A stretch of 64,000 nt of DNA from NVTR01 sp965237505 (lineage in GTDB: Bacteria; Pseudomonadota; Alphaproteobacteria; Rhodobacterales; Rhodobacteraceae), in NCBI GenBank assembly GCA_965237505.1, contig CBDEFR010000004.1, positions 248,001 through 312,000 on the forward strand, given 5' to 3'. Each line of letters starts with the position of its first letter. The first letter of the stretch is position 1. This document shows, piece by piece, positions 43,778 to 53,119 of this stretch. The position numbers were made by a program, and so were the translations under genes. Below the pieces are notes generated by a model. It did no database searches, was not told where the DNA came from, and saw nothing but the letters and a program-made list of their open reading frames with translations.

Positions 43778-46150
43778 TCAGCCGTAATTGCCTTTCACCC
43801 GCTCTTTGGTTGGGTCGAAATGCGGGAAAGTGGTGACTGTTGCCTTTAGGCGCTTTTGCTCGCCGTCAAGCTGACCGACCTCGATGGCGGTTCCGGGCTC
43901 TGAATGTGTAATGTCAACCCTTGCCAGCGCGATGACCTTGCCCAGATAGGGCGACTTCATCGCCGAGGTAATGACGCCGACCCGGGCTTTGCCGATGCGC
44001 ACGCAGTCACCGTGCGCAGGGACCAGCCCGCCCTCGATATCCAGCCCAACCAATTTGCGTTGCGGGTGGGCTTTGCGTTCCTCGATGGCCTTTCGACCGA
44101 TGAAATCGTCATCTTGGGTTTTCAGCGGCACGGTAAAGCCGATGCCGGCCTCGAACGGGTCGGTTTCGTCGGAAAACTCATGGCCCGCGAAAATCAGACC
44201 AGATTCGATGCGCAGCATATCCAATGCGGCAAGGCCTAGCGGGATCATGCCCTTGGGTTCGCCGGCTGCCCAGATTGCGTCGAAAACTTCCTCGGCGTCG
44301 TGCGGGTGGCAGAAAACTTCATATCCCAGCTCTCCGGAGTAGCCGGTGCGGCTGACAATGACCGGGGTGCCCTGAATGTCGCCCAGACGCGCTGTGGTAA
44401 AGCGGAACCACGCCAGATCGTCGATAGACGCATGGGTGGGCGGGGTCCACATGACTTGCGCCAGGATTTCGCGTGAAAGCGGGCCTTGCACGGCGATGTT
44501 GTGGTGGTGATCGGTGGAGGATTTGACCCAGGCGTTGAGCCCGCGTTTTTCGGCCTGATCGCGCAGCCATTTGCCAGAGGAATCACAGCCACCAATCCAC
44601 CGGAAATTGTAATCCCCCAACCGGAACACGGTGCCATCGTCGATCATGCCGCCGTGCTCGTAGCACATGGCGGTGTAGACGATGCCGCCGACGCTGAGCT
44701 TTTTCATGTTCCTGGTGACGCACATCTGCATCAGTGTTTCGGCGTCCGGGCCGGTGATTTCATATTTACGCAACGGGCTGAGGTCCAGCACCACGGCTTT
44801 TTCGCGCGCCGCCCAGTATTCGGCAATAGCGCCGTGATTGCTCATCGTGTTGGCCAGCCAGTAGCCGTTATATTCCACAAATTCACGGGTGTGCCTGGCA
44901 AAGCACGCATGAAAGCCGGTTTGTTTTGTCGGTTCCACGTCCGCCTCCGGTGATTTTCTAAAGCCTGCTGAAGGTTTGAATTCTTCGGTATTCTTGTACA
45001 CCCGGACCTGAATATCGGTCGGGTTCCAGCCGTTGGTCGGGTCGATGTCGCACGGACAGGCCGTGGACACGCAAACCAGATCAGTGAGCGCGCGCAATAC
45101 CACGTAATCGCCAGGCCGCGACCAGGGGTCGTCGACGCTGAGGATGTGGGTGTCATCCAGGATCGTGTTGAAAAAGAAGTTGATCGACGGCCATCCGACG
45201 CGGGGGTGAATGCCAAATTGCGCCAGCGCGACGTTGATGTTGTCGGAGCAGTTGACGTGGCCGGGATAGCCGGCGTCGTCATAATAGCGCGGATAACAGG
45301 ACAGGCCGTAGGCGTCGTGGCGGCCGCAGGTGTCTTGCACAATCTCGAACAGCGGTTCCTGATCGGTGCTCCAGAATTTCGATTGAATGCCGGGCACCGG
45401 GTAGATGCAGCCAGTGAGCGAACGGGTGGTGGTCATGTTGATGTCGCGCTCAACACCGCGGTCCAGCTCGCGGCGCACGAAGACCTGGAAATCGGTGCAT
45501 TCGCGGCCCTGCACATCCATGACCTGGATGAACTGCCCGGATCGGACTTCGTAAGCCTTGGCGTTGCCGGGTTGGATATTGTAGTCCTGCAGCGGGTCAG
45601 CCAGGGGTTCGGTCGGGCCGACGCCGCCTATGCCCTCAGACGGGTTGGCCCGGCGCACATACAGGATGACTTCAGTCGGCGCATCCTGGGTATGGGGGTC
45701 CATCGGCCCACCCGCTGCGCAAACGATCAAGAGCCCATCAATCGAGGCGTAAAATCCAGCCGTATCGCCGGCCTTGGAGCCGTCGGCAAACGACAGGATA
45801 CCGTCTGCCCTACCAATATCAAATCCCGCTGCATTCAGCGCGTGCAGAACTTTGCGACCGGATGCATCGCCGTTTGACAGTGCCGTCTGCAAACCCTTGG
45901 GATCATGCCCGCCGACGGCGCCGATCATGGCCGCGTCCGAGGTGCCGTCTGGCGCAAAGAAAACCAATTCCACCGGCTGCAGGCCCTCGCGGTCAACCAC
46001 TGAAATCTCATCGCCTTTTTCGATACGGACCGCGCGCGAACCGCCGCCGGGCACCGGATAGCGTTCCACTCCGTGGGGCAGCGTCGGCAAACCCGGCGTG
46101 ATGATGCCTTTGCGCGCGAACGGCGTCTCAAAGACCGGTCTGAAGTTCAC
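43778..46150 (-). CDS. tdm: Trimethylamine N-oxide demethylase (DUF1989 + GcvT-like fusion)
   Basis: 790 residues from the GTG at 46150, which overlaps the tmoW stop (TAGTG); an ATG at 46189 lies inside tmoW and adds unrelated residues. An N-terminal DUF1989 region is joined to a C-terminal aminomethyltransferase (GcvT) domain (VLDLSPLRKYEITGPDAETL ... SRTGYSGELGYEVF ... AGHEFSDETDPFEAGIGF). This is the known layout of Tdm, which turns TMAO into dimethylamine and formaldehyde, the latter passed to tetrahydrofolate. Cys301, Cys365 and Cys367 (HVNCSDN, ACPCDI) have the spacing (64, then 2) I recall for the zinc-binding cysteines of the Methylocella enzyme. Cytoplasmic. Last gene of the tmoX-V-W-tdm operon. 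It looks intact. Confidence 0.9.
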   Translation of the reverse strand: MNFRPVFETPFARKGIITPGLPTLPHGVERYPVPGGGSRAVRIEKGDEISVVDREGLQPVELVFFAPDGTSDAAMIGAVGGHDPKGLQTALSNGDASGRKVLHALNAAGFDIGRADGILSFADGSKAGDTAGFYASIDGLLIVCAAGGPMDPHTQDAPTEVILYVRRANPSEGIGGVGPTEPLADPLQDYNIQPGNAKAYEVRSGQFIQVMDVQGRECTDFQVFVRRELDRGVERDINMTTTRSLTGCIYPVPGIQSKFWSTDQEPLFEIVQDTCGRHDAYGLSCYPRYYDDAGYPGHVNCSDNINVALAQFGIHPRVGWPSINFFFNTILDDTHILSVDDPWSRPGDYVVLRALTDLVCVSTACPCDIDPTNGWNPTDIQVRVYKNTEEFKPSAGFRKSPEADVEPTKQTGFHACFARHTREFVEYNGYWLANTMSNHGAIAEYWAAREKAVVLDLSPLRKYEITGPDAETLMQMCVTRNMKKLSVGGIVYTAMCYEHGGMIDDGTVFRLGDYNFRWIGGCDSSGKWLRDQAEKRGLNAWVKSSTDHHHNIAVQGPLSREILAQVMWTPPTHASIDDLAWFRFTTARLGDIQGTPVIVSRTGYSGELGYEVFCHPHDAEEVFDAIWAAGEPKGMIPLGLAALDMLRIESGLIFAGHEFSDETDPFEAGIGFTVPLKTQDDDFIGRKAIEERKAHPQRKLVGLDIEGGLVPAHGDCVRIGKARVGVITSAMKSPYLGKVIALARVDITHSEPGTAIEVGQLDGEQKRLKATVTTFPHFDPTKERVKGNYG

Positions 46151-48237
46151 TAGCTCAGCCCTAAAACAGCTTTGCGTTCTGCGGCCCAAGTGTTGATCAG
46201 ATGGTCAACCGCAAGGCCGATAAACGCGACACACAGACCCAGCATCAGCCCGTTGCCAATGCCCTGCTTGTCTGACAGCGCCTTCAAAATGAACTGGCCA
46301 AGATCCTCGGTGCCGATCATCGCGCCAATGATCACCATGAACAGCGCGAATATGACCGTTTGATTGACCCCAAGCATGATGTGGGGAAACGCCAGCGGTA
46401 GCTCTATTTTGACAGGGAATGGCCACCTTTGCAGGGGGGTAATACCTGACATCATACCTGCTTCGAGCAGCGAAGGCGGCACGTTACGAATACCTTCGAT
46501 GGTGTAGCGGGTGGCCGGGATGGTGGCGTAGATAATGACCGCAAGTAAGACGGATGTATCGGTCACGCCAAAAAGCATGATCACCGGGATCAGGTATATG
46601 AACGATGGGAAAGTCTGAAAGGTATCGCACACCAGCAGCATCGCTTTTGAGGCGAGCGAATTTTGGGCCACCACCGAGCCAACCACCAGGCCGATGGTTA
46701 CCGAAACGATTACGCCAAATGACGTCATATAGGCGGTGATCAGTGCCCGGTCCCACCATGGGGTCAGCGCGATAAACAGCAAAAAGCCGCCGACAATAAG
46801 TGCGCTTCTTATGCCACCAATGATATAGCCGATCCCCATAACCAACAGAAATGTCGCGCTGACCGGCATGCTCAGATAGCCGTTTTTCATCGGCTGAAGT
46901 ATGTTGATAATCAGCCCACGGTTGAAGCCCTGAAGGCCGGCGTACCAATTTTCCACCATCCAATCGACACCGGCCTGCCAAAACCAATCGGTGGTGATGC
47001 CTCGGTTATGCGGGATCAGGTACAGGTAATTGATACCGCCCCTAAAAATCAAGCCGCCCAAAAATGCCAGCACAACGCATATCGCGAAAACGCCCAAAAA
47101 TAGTAACCCGTGTCTGTGCCGCTCGACAAAGCTGAGATCGGCAAAATAGTCGGTTTGCTTGTTGGCCCAGGCCAAAGAGAATTTATCAAGAACCACGGCA
47201 ATCAGAACAATACAAATGCCCAGTTCCAGCGCCAGCCCGATCTTAAGCCCGTTCAGCGCCAGCAACAGGTTAAACCCAAGCCCCTTGGCACCAATAAACG
47301 AGGCAATCACAGCCATCGCCAGGCATTGCATGATGACCTGATTCACCCCGATCAAAATATCGCGTCGCGCCGTCGGGACCAAAACATTCAACAAAATTTG
47401 CCGGTTGTTACTGCCGCTCATCATGCCCGCCTCAACAACCTCAACAGGCACGCGCTTTAGTCCCAAAATTGTCAGCCGGATCATTGGCGGGGTTGCAAAT
47501 ATGATGGTGGCAATCGCGCCAGCATGATCGCCAAGGCCAAAAAACACCGTCACCGGCACCAGATATGAAAAATGCGGCATTGTTTGAGCAATGTTGAGAA
47601 GCGGCATCAAAGTTGCCTCGACCGCTCGGCTTGTGAATGCCCCAATTCCAAGCAGTACTCCAAGCAAAATTGAAATCGGCGCGGCGACCAAGACAAACGA
47701 CAGGGTTTGCATTGCCGGTTCCCACTGACCAAATACCGAAATATAAGTCAGGGCGAGCCCTGCCAATATCGCCAGCCCTCTGCCTTTCAGCGCATAACCC
47801 AAAATCATCGCACCCCCGGTCACAACGGTCCAGGGTAGTGCTGGCCACACCGCCCACGGGTTTTGGCGGATGAACTCATAGCTAGTAAATGCAGCTATCG
47901 TTTTGACTCCACCAACAAGTATTTCCCGAAAAAGCTCGATTATGAATAGGATGCCCCGGGAAAAGCCTCTGGTCACTTCGCGTATGAGGGCCGATTGCTC
48001 GAATTCCTCCAGATCGGCATCGTAAACCTGGACCGGAAACGCGTCGAACATCAAGTATTGAGAGAAATTGTGGATCGCTTCCGGCCAGCCTTTCAGCAAC
48101 GGTGGAAGCCGCCACAAAACATTCGTCTCACTCGGGGAAATAATCAAAACCAAAAAGAAGAATGCGATCAGCAATATCGCAAATTGCACCAGCTTCGGAT
48201 GCTTTTCAAATAATGTGGCCATGTTCATATCAACCAC
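46150..48237 (-). CDS. tmoW: TMAO ABC transporter permease (fused double permease)
   Basis: 695 residues, about twice the size of a ProW-type permease. Two permease domains lie in tandem, each with an EAA-like loop (PVEVVEAGMMSGSNNRQILL and PPSLLEAGMMSGITPLQRW) and conserved ISLTL-type helices. Such a fused permease is typical of TmoW. The start overlaps the tmoV stop by 8 bases; ATGs at codons 4 and 6 are alternatives. The relation to glycine-betaine permeases is close; TMAO is inferred from tdm, tmoX and tmm next to it. Confidence 0.85.
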   Translation of the reverse strand: MVDMNMATLFEKHPKLVQFAILLIAFFFLVLIISPSETNVLWRLPPLLKGWPEAIHNFSQYLMFDAFPVQVYDADLEEFEQSALIREVTRGFSRGILFIIELFREILVGGVKTIAAFTSYEFIRQNPWAVWPALPWTVVTGGAMILGYALKGRGLAILAGLALTYISVFGQWEPAMQTLSFVLVAAPISILLGVLLGIGAFTSRAVEATLMPLLNIAQTMPHFSYLVPVTVFFGLGDHAGAIATIIFATPPMIRLTILGLKRVPVEVVEAGMMSGSNNRQILLNVLVPTARRDILIGVNQVIMQCLAMAVIASFIGAKGLGFNLLLALNGLKIGLALELGICIVLIAVVLDKFSLAWANKQTDYFADLSFVERHRHGLLFLGVFAICVVLAFLGGLIFRGGINYLYLIPHNRGITTDWFWQAGVDWMVENWYAGLQGFNRGLIINILQPMKNGYLSMPVSATFLLVMGIGYIIGGIRSALIVGGFLLFIALTPWWDRALITAYMTSFGVIVSVTIGLVVGSVVAQNSLASKAMLLVCDTFQTFPSFIYLIPVIMLFGVTDTSVLLAVIIYATIPATRYTIEGIRNVPPSLLEAGMMSGITPLQRWPFPVKIELPLAFPHIMLGVNQTVIFALFMVIIGAMIGTEDLGQFILKALSDKQGIGNGLMLGLCVAFIGLAVDHLINTWAAERKAVLGLS

Positions 48238-49315
48238 TCACCTCAGCGTCTTCTTTTCCAAACAATAGGTGAATCATTTTCGAGCTGGTTACAGATCCCA
48301 CCATTTTGCCGTCGGCATCTACAACAGGCACGGGTCTCCGTTTGGCGAGCACCGCTTCCGCCACTGTTTCAATAATCGCGTCTTGCGATATTTTCAGGGG
48401 GCTGTGGTCCACCGTGCTATCGAACGGATCCATAACAGATTTAATCTTCAGCACCTTCTCGCGCGGCACTTCCTCGGTGAATTTGCGAACATATTCGGTC
48501 GCCGGTTTCAGGACAATCCTGGCCGGTGTATCCAGTTGTTCGATCACCCCATCTTTCATGATGGCGATACGATCAGCCAGGCGAAGTGCTTCGGCAAAGT
48601 CATGGGTTACGAACAATATCGTCTTGTGCAACACACTCTGGAGGCGAAGGAATTCATCCTGCATCTCTTTGCGGATCAGCGGATCAAGCGCCGAAAACGG
48701 CTCGTCGAGGAACCAGATGTCCGGCTCGACGGCCAATGAACGCGCGATCCCGACCCGTTGTTGCTGACCGCCGGACAACTGGCGCGGGAAATAATTTTCG
48801 CGCCCGTCAAGACTGACAAGCTCGACCATTTCCAACGCGCGTTTCATGCTGTCGGCGGTGCTGGTGCCTTTGACTTGCAAAGGAAAAGCTATGTTTTCAA
48901 GCACAGTTTTGTGCGGCAACAGGGCGAAACTTTGAAAAACCATGCCCATTTTGTTGCGGCGCAATTCGATCAGTTGTTTGCCGTTCATCGCCAATAGATC
49001 TTCGCCGTCGATATAGATATTGCCCGCAGTGGTTTCGGTGAGCCGAGAAATGCAGCGCAGCAGAGTAGACTTGCCAGATCCGGACAGACCCATCACCACC
49101 AACATTTCACCTTTGTGCACTTCAAATGACGCGTCGTTGACGCCGACTACGCAACCGGCATCCTGAAACTTTTTTGCATCAACATTGCCATTGGCTTCTT
49201 GAAGCATTTTCTTGGCGTTATCGCCAAATATTTTATAGACAGACCTGCACTTTATGACCGGTTCTTGTTGGGTCGGTTCACTTTGAGTTTGCATATTGGA
49301 TTTCCCCGTCGACAT
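48230..49315 (-). CDS. tmoV: TMAO ABC transporter ATP-binding protein
   Basis: 361 residues, ProV-like. Walker A GLSGSGKST, LSGGQQQRVGIARSLA signature, Walker B IWFLDEPFSALDP, VTHDFAEALRLADR, and a C-terminal CBS-like regulatory region (AVLAKRRPVPVVDADGKMVG). An N-terminal extension of about 55 residues precedes the core. It follows tmoX by 164 bases with a strong hairpin between. TMAO specificity is inferred from the operon. Confidence 0.87.
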   Translation of the reverse strand: MSTGKSNMQTQSEPTQQEPVIKCRSVYKIFGDNAKKMLQEANGNVDAKKFQDAGCVVGVNDASFEVHKGEMLVVMGLSGSGKSTLLRCISRLTETTAGNIYIDGEDLLAMNGKQLIELRRNKMGMVFQSFALLPHKTVLENIAFPLQVKGTSTADSMKRALEMVELVSLDGRENYFPRQLSGGQQQRVGIARSLAVEPDIWFLDEPFSALDPLIRKEMQDEFLRLQSVLHKTILFVTHDFAEALRLADRIAIMKDGVIEQLDTPARIVLKPATEYVRKFTEEVPREKVLKIKSVMDPFDSTVDHSPLKISQDAIIETVAEAVLAKRRPVPVVDADGKMVGSVTSSKMIHLLFGKEDAEVSG

Positions 49316-49395
49316 GTTGACGCGCGGCCGCGCCTGCGATCATTTTGCCTCAAAGTGATGCGTTTGCCGACGCCTAAAGAGAAATGAAAACGAAT

Positions 49396-49433
49396 ATTCT
49401 CTCCCCACGTATAAGCCAACGTGGGAAGAGAAT
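49396..49433 (-). terminator. Attenuator-type hairpin between tmoX and tmoV
   Basis: Arms 49419-49433 and 49396-49410 pair over 15 bases (one G-T), 8-base loop, followed on the minus strand by a T-rich tract. Probably a partial terminator that keeps the binding protein more abundant than the transporter and enzyme. Confidence 0.65.
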
Positions 49434-49479
49434 TTGACATAGCTGCCTCCTAAGCGCGGAGACATAAGCTGAAGCGCGT

Positions 49480-50412
49480 TTATTCTGTGAACGGCTTCCA
49501 AACATCTTCATGATCCGCCAGCCAGGATGCCGCGGCGTCCTGATGGCTCATCCCGTCGATGTCTACGAGTGCAGCCATTTGACCGATATCCGTCGAGGAA
49601 AAGGACATCTTGGCAAATACTGTATAGGCTGCCGGGTGGGTTTTCGGGAACTTGTAGTTCGCGGCTTTCTTCAGCCATCCTTTGGGTGAACCACAGGCGC
49701 CATCACCACCGTCAGCAACTCGGCATCCATCAAAATATGGCGGGAACTCGATGAAGGCAAAACCCTCGGCATCGGTAAAGTTCGGCGTCCAGTTAAAGGT
49801 GATAATGCCGCGGCCTTCTTTCTTGGCCGACGCCAGTTCTGCCCAGATCGCGTCGGCACCGCCGGCAAACTTCACGGTGTACGTATCGCCAAGGCCAAGC
49901 GCCTCAAGGCGCACCGGCATCAGATCGCCATGCCAGCTTTGCGGACCTTCCAGCCAGCGGCCTTTGCCCCCGGAATCAGCGGTTGCAAATACGTCGGCAC
50001 AGTCTTTCAAAGCTTCCCAGTTTGGCAGGCCAGGGCAAAGATTATCATCGATCACGTACTGAGGAACGCCCATTTCTTCAAGCGTTGCCGCCGAGTGTGT
50101 TCCGGCGTCGATGATGCCGCCTTTGGCCATCGCATTGTAGAAAGAGGCGCCAAATGTTGACTGCCAGACTTCATGGCTGATGGTTACGTCGCCGATGCGA
50201 ATGGCTTCGTAGACCGCTTGAGAGTCTGCCGGCACGTATTCGACATTGTCGCCCAGGCTTTCAAAGATGCCGCCGATCACATAGGCCATCACAACCTGGC
50301 TGGACCAGTTATGGGTCGGGATCACGATCGGCTCGGCCGAATCTTGCGCCAATGCGCCGGTTGATGCTGTAGCAGCAAGCAGCGCTGCAGAGATTGTATA
50401 TTTCAGTTTCAT
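49480..50412 (-). CDS. tmoX: TMAO-binding periplasmic protein
   Basis: 310 residues from the ATG at 50412 (AGGGAG upstream), with a clear signal peptide (MKLKYTISAALLAATASTGALAQ cut to about 20 residues shown in part). The mature part belongs to the glycine-betaine/OpuAC-type binding fold: VIPTHNWSSQVVMAYVIGGI, ISHEVWQSTFGASFYNAM, WLEGPQSWHGDLMPVRLEAL, WTPNFTDAEGFAFIEFPPYF. Tryptophans in these segments could form the cage for a trimethylated nitrogen. Glycine betaine is the alternative ligand; tdm and tmm in the same block support TMAO. A LysR gene is divergent. Confidence 0.85.
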   Translation of the reverse strand: MKLKYTISAALLAATASTGALAQDSAEPIVIPTHNWSSQVVMAYVIGGIFESLGDNVEYVPADSQAVYEAIRIGDVTISHEVWQSTFGASFYNAMAKGGIIDAGTHSAATLEEMGVPQYVIDDNLCPGLPNWEALKDCADVFATADSGGKGRWLEGPQSWHGDLMPVRLEALGLGDTYTVKFAGGADAIWAELASAKKEGRGIITFNWTPNFTDAEGFAFIEFPPYFDGCRVADGGDGACGSPKGWLKKAANYKFPKTHPAAYTVFAKMSFSSTDIGQMAALVDIDGMSHQDAAASWLADHEDVWKPFTE

Positions 50413-50546
50413 GATAACTCCCTGTTGGTTTAGCTTAATTGTTGATCGAAGCTTCATCCCCAAGCGATCGAGATATGCCGCCTCGAAGTGCGCGTATCTT
50501 GCCAAATAATCGCCAGAGTTCAGCACATAAAATTGATGGGCAAGAC

Positions 50547-50561
50547 CATCATTAATTGATG
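50547..50561. promoter_or_regulatory. Palindromic candidate operator for the divergent LysR regulator
   Basis: CATCA-TTAAT-TGATG is a perfect palindrome with the T-N11-A shape of LysR sites. It lies in the 278-base gap between tmoX and the LysR gene; a TTGACA box (complement of 50558-50563 region) overlaps it. Confidence 0.5.
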
Positions 50562-50690
50562 TCAAACAGTTTTTTTTGTGATTTATTCAACACGTTACGG
50601 AATCAGTCGATATGACGGCACAAAAAAAGTGACCTGATTTATCTCGTCAAAGTTAGACTGTATTGCTGCTGCAGGGACCGATTGTCAAAA

Positions 50691-51626
50691 ATGGCCAAGA
50701 CCGGAAACGTTCTACCGCCGCTGGATTATCTGTTGGCATTCGAGGCTGCCGCTCAGTGCCAGAGCTTCGCCGGTGCCTCGCGCGAGCTGAGTATCAGCGA
50801 AAGCGCGATCTCTCGCAAAGCGCGGTTGCTGGAATTGCACTACGCGGTGCTGCTGTTCGTGCGCGGGCATAAATCGGTGACGCTGACGCCGCAGGGGCGG
50901 AAATTGCTTGACGCGGTGTCGCCTGCCATCCAATCGCTGCGCGATGTGTCGCGCGAAATGCTGTCGCGGCACAATCGCAATGCGGTGACCTTGGCGGCGA
51001 CGAATTCGGTGGCCTCGCTGTGGCTGATGCCGCGGTTGCGGAAATTCAGCACCCGCAACAAGCAATTGAAAATCAGCTTGGTGGCGTCGGATTTGGACAG
51101 TGAATGTTTGGCCGAGAACGTTGATTTGTCGATTTTGCGCGGCGACGGAAACTGGCCGGGGTATCGGGCGAGGCTGCTGTTTGGCGAGACTGTATTTCCG
51201 GTGTGCGCGCCGGGATATCTGGCGGCGAACCCGGCGATTAAGACCTTGGAAGGGTTGAAAGCCCGGGCGCTGATTAAAGTTTCTACCATGCACACGGAGT
51301 GGATGACTTGGCCGATGTGGCTGCACGAAATGGGGGTTGTTGCGCCGGAACTTGACCAATCGGCGTCGTTCAATACCTATCCGCTGGCCATTCAGGCGGC
51401 AGTAGACGGGCTGGGGGTGGCGCTTGGATGGGGTCATCTGGTGGATCGGCTGTTGGATGCAGGCACGCTGGAGCGACCGTTGGGGGCCAGCAATGTGCGC
51501 TCGGCTTTTGGCTATTACCTGTTGCGGGCAGAAAAGCGCAAGGCTTTCCCGGAACGCACCATGGTCGAGGATTGGTTGTTAAAAGAAAGTGCGGCCCGCA
51601 AAAGATATGGTGCCCGCAGCAGTTAG
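50691..51626 (+). CDS. LysR-family transcriptional regulator
   Basis: 311 residues. N-terminal winged helix (LLAFEAAAQCQSFAGASREL, SISESAISRKARLLE) and a LysR substrate-binding domain (VTLAATNSVASLWLMPRLRKF ... VDLSILRGDGNWPG ... AAVDGLGVALGWGHLVDRLL). The ATG at 50691 is preferred; a TTG at 50682 would add three residues. GcvA-like subgroup. It is divergent from tmoX, so it most likely controls the tmo-tdm operon in response to a methylamine or TMAO. Confidence 0.87.
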   Translation: MAKTGNVLPPLDYLLAFEAAAQCQSFAGASRELSISESAISRKARLLELHYAVLLFVRGHKSVTLTPQGRKLLDAVSPAIQSLRDVSREMLSRHNRNAVTLAATNSVASLWLMPRLRKFSTRNKQLKISLVASDLDSECLAENVDLSILRGDGNWPGYRARLLFGETVFPVCAPGYLAANPAIKTLEGLKARALIKVSTMHTEWMTWPMWLHEMGVVAPELDQSASFNTYPLAIQAAVDGLGVALGWGHLVDRLLDAGTLERPLGASNVRSAFGYYLLRAEKRKAFPERTMVEDWLLKESAARKRYGARSS

Positions 51627-51955
51627 TGCGATTTCAGATAGGCGGCCATGCTGTCGTCAAGCGCCTCGATCCATGAGGTGTGGTGCGCCGGTGCCCGGGT
51701 GCCGGTCATTGGCGAGATATAGCCATTGTCGCGGAACGTCATGATGTCGGCTTTCTTGTGTTTTTTCCAGCCGTAGAACGCTTTGTCGGAAGCCGCGATG
51801 TCAAAGCTGGGATAGTCGGTCTCGTCGATCAGTTCCTTAGTATAGGCGCCTTGGTAATCAATGCAGCCGAAGTCATCTTGCAACGCATGTTCCGCCGCGA
51901 TCCGGGCAGTGACATCGGCGGCCATGTCAGCGGGCGAGGGCAGGGCGATACGCCC
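51623..51955 (-). pseudogene. tmm: Trimethylamine monooxygenase, C-terminal fragment
   Basis: About 110 C-terminal residues of a flavin-containing monooxygenase: DFGCIDYQGAYTKELIDETD, WKKHKKADIMTFRDNGYISP, MTGTRAPAHHTSWIEALDDS. The MTGT-AP-HHT-W-ALDDS ending is what I know from bacterial Tmm, which oxidises trimethylamine to TMAO. The FAD- and NADPH-binding parts are gone: IS5 element 2 begins at 51956. The 3' end converges on the LysR gene with a 4-base overlap. Only the fragment is visible, so the identity depends partly on context. Confidence 0.75.
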
Positions 51956-53056
51956 GGCGTTGTTGCACGGATCGGGTGTCAAGTGTTAACACAGGCTTTT
52001 GCCACGACCACGGATATGCTTAATGCCGCATAAATTCAACACCTCCCGCCGGCACAAGTTTGCGAAGAAGAAATATCGGGTGACGAACTGGTGCGGGTAT
52101 AATGAAAGCCTGCGAAATCGTGGTGATTTGACGGTCTGGATCACAGGGGATGCGCGAAAGCACTGGGCAGCACCACGGCGCAGGTCACGCGGCGGCCAGC
52201 CGCGATACTCGGATCTGGCGATCACGATGTGCCTGACGCTGGGCATGGTTTACAGGTTGCCGCTGCGCCAGACCCAAGGGCTGATACGCAGCATATCAAA
52301 GCTGATGCTGCTGGAAATTTCAGTTCCTGATTTCTCGACCCTGTCGCGCCGAGGGCGTGGTCTGAGCCTTCCGGCAAGGCCCAAAATCAAAATAACAGAT
52401 CCGGTCCACTTGGCCATCGACAGTACGGGTTTGAAGGTTTTCGATTAGGGTGAGTGGCTGCAAAGCAAGTATAATGTAAAGGCCAAACGCAAACGGTGGC
52501 GTAAACTTCACCTTGGTCTGAACCTTGTGACTGGCGATATCGTTTGTTCGGATTTAACGCTGGATGACGTTGGCGATCCAACAGTGCTGCCTGATCTATT
52601 AAATCAGATTGGCACTCCGGTCTCCCGGTTTATAGCGGACGGTGCCTACGACGGCGCACCGACCAGTGACTTGCTTAAGGCACGATTTGGCGAGGCGGTT
52701 GAAATCATTATTCCTCCACCGAAGAACGCCATTCCAAGCCCGCAATCCAAGTGTTTTCCCTCACTTCGAGACCGACATATTGTTAAAATTCAAACTCATG
52801 GCCGCATGGCCTGGCAATCTGGCAGTGGCTACAATCAGCGCAGTAGAATTGAGACACAGATGGGGCGCTGGAAGGCTATTATCGGGCCAAAACTGAAAGC
52901 CCGCTGTTTCGAAAATCAGCAAACGGAGGCCAAAATCGGCGTCGCCATTCTCAACAAAATGACCGAACTCGGCCGACCCGTGTTCAAACAAATCTCATAG
53001 CCTGTATCACGGGTAACGGCGGCTTGCGACTATTGTCTGATCCATGCAACAACGCC
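51956..53056 (+). mobile_element. IS5-family element 2, inactive
   Basis: Inverted ends GGCGTTGTTGCACGGATC / GATCCATGCAACAACGCC. It removed or displaced the 5' part of tmm. The transposase has a stop. Confidence 0.8.
52024..53000 (+). pseudogene. IS5-family transposase with an internal stop
   Basis: About 325 codons aligned to the copy at 38722. A TAG at 52446-52448 replaces the Glu of the GEGEW motif (reads VFD-stop-GEW). Remaining motifs RFIADGAYDGAPTSDLL and IETQMGRWKAIIGPKL are intact. One nonsense change is the only defect seen. Confidence 0.9.
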
Positions 53057-53119
53057 CAATCACGGCGTTAAAAGTCAAGACACCCACCTGAGCACCCTGG
53101 TTGACGCATCAGGCCCTGC

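Noticed and set aside
43778..46189. ATG at 46189 as tdm start
   Set aside because: It lies inside tmoW and adds 13 residues without relation to the family; the GTG at 46150 overlaps the tmoW stop as in coupled genes.
46150..49315. Assignment of the tmo genes as a glycine-betaine (ProU/OpuA) importer
   Set aside because: Family similarity alone would allow it, but the fused permease, the adjoining tdm and the tmm fragment fit a TMAO transporter better. Kept as the alternative.
50413..50565. Upstream ATG (50565) for tmoX
   Set aside because: It would place 51 residues in front of a normal signal peptide; the ATG at 50412 has a ribosome site and begins the signal directly.
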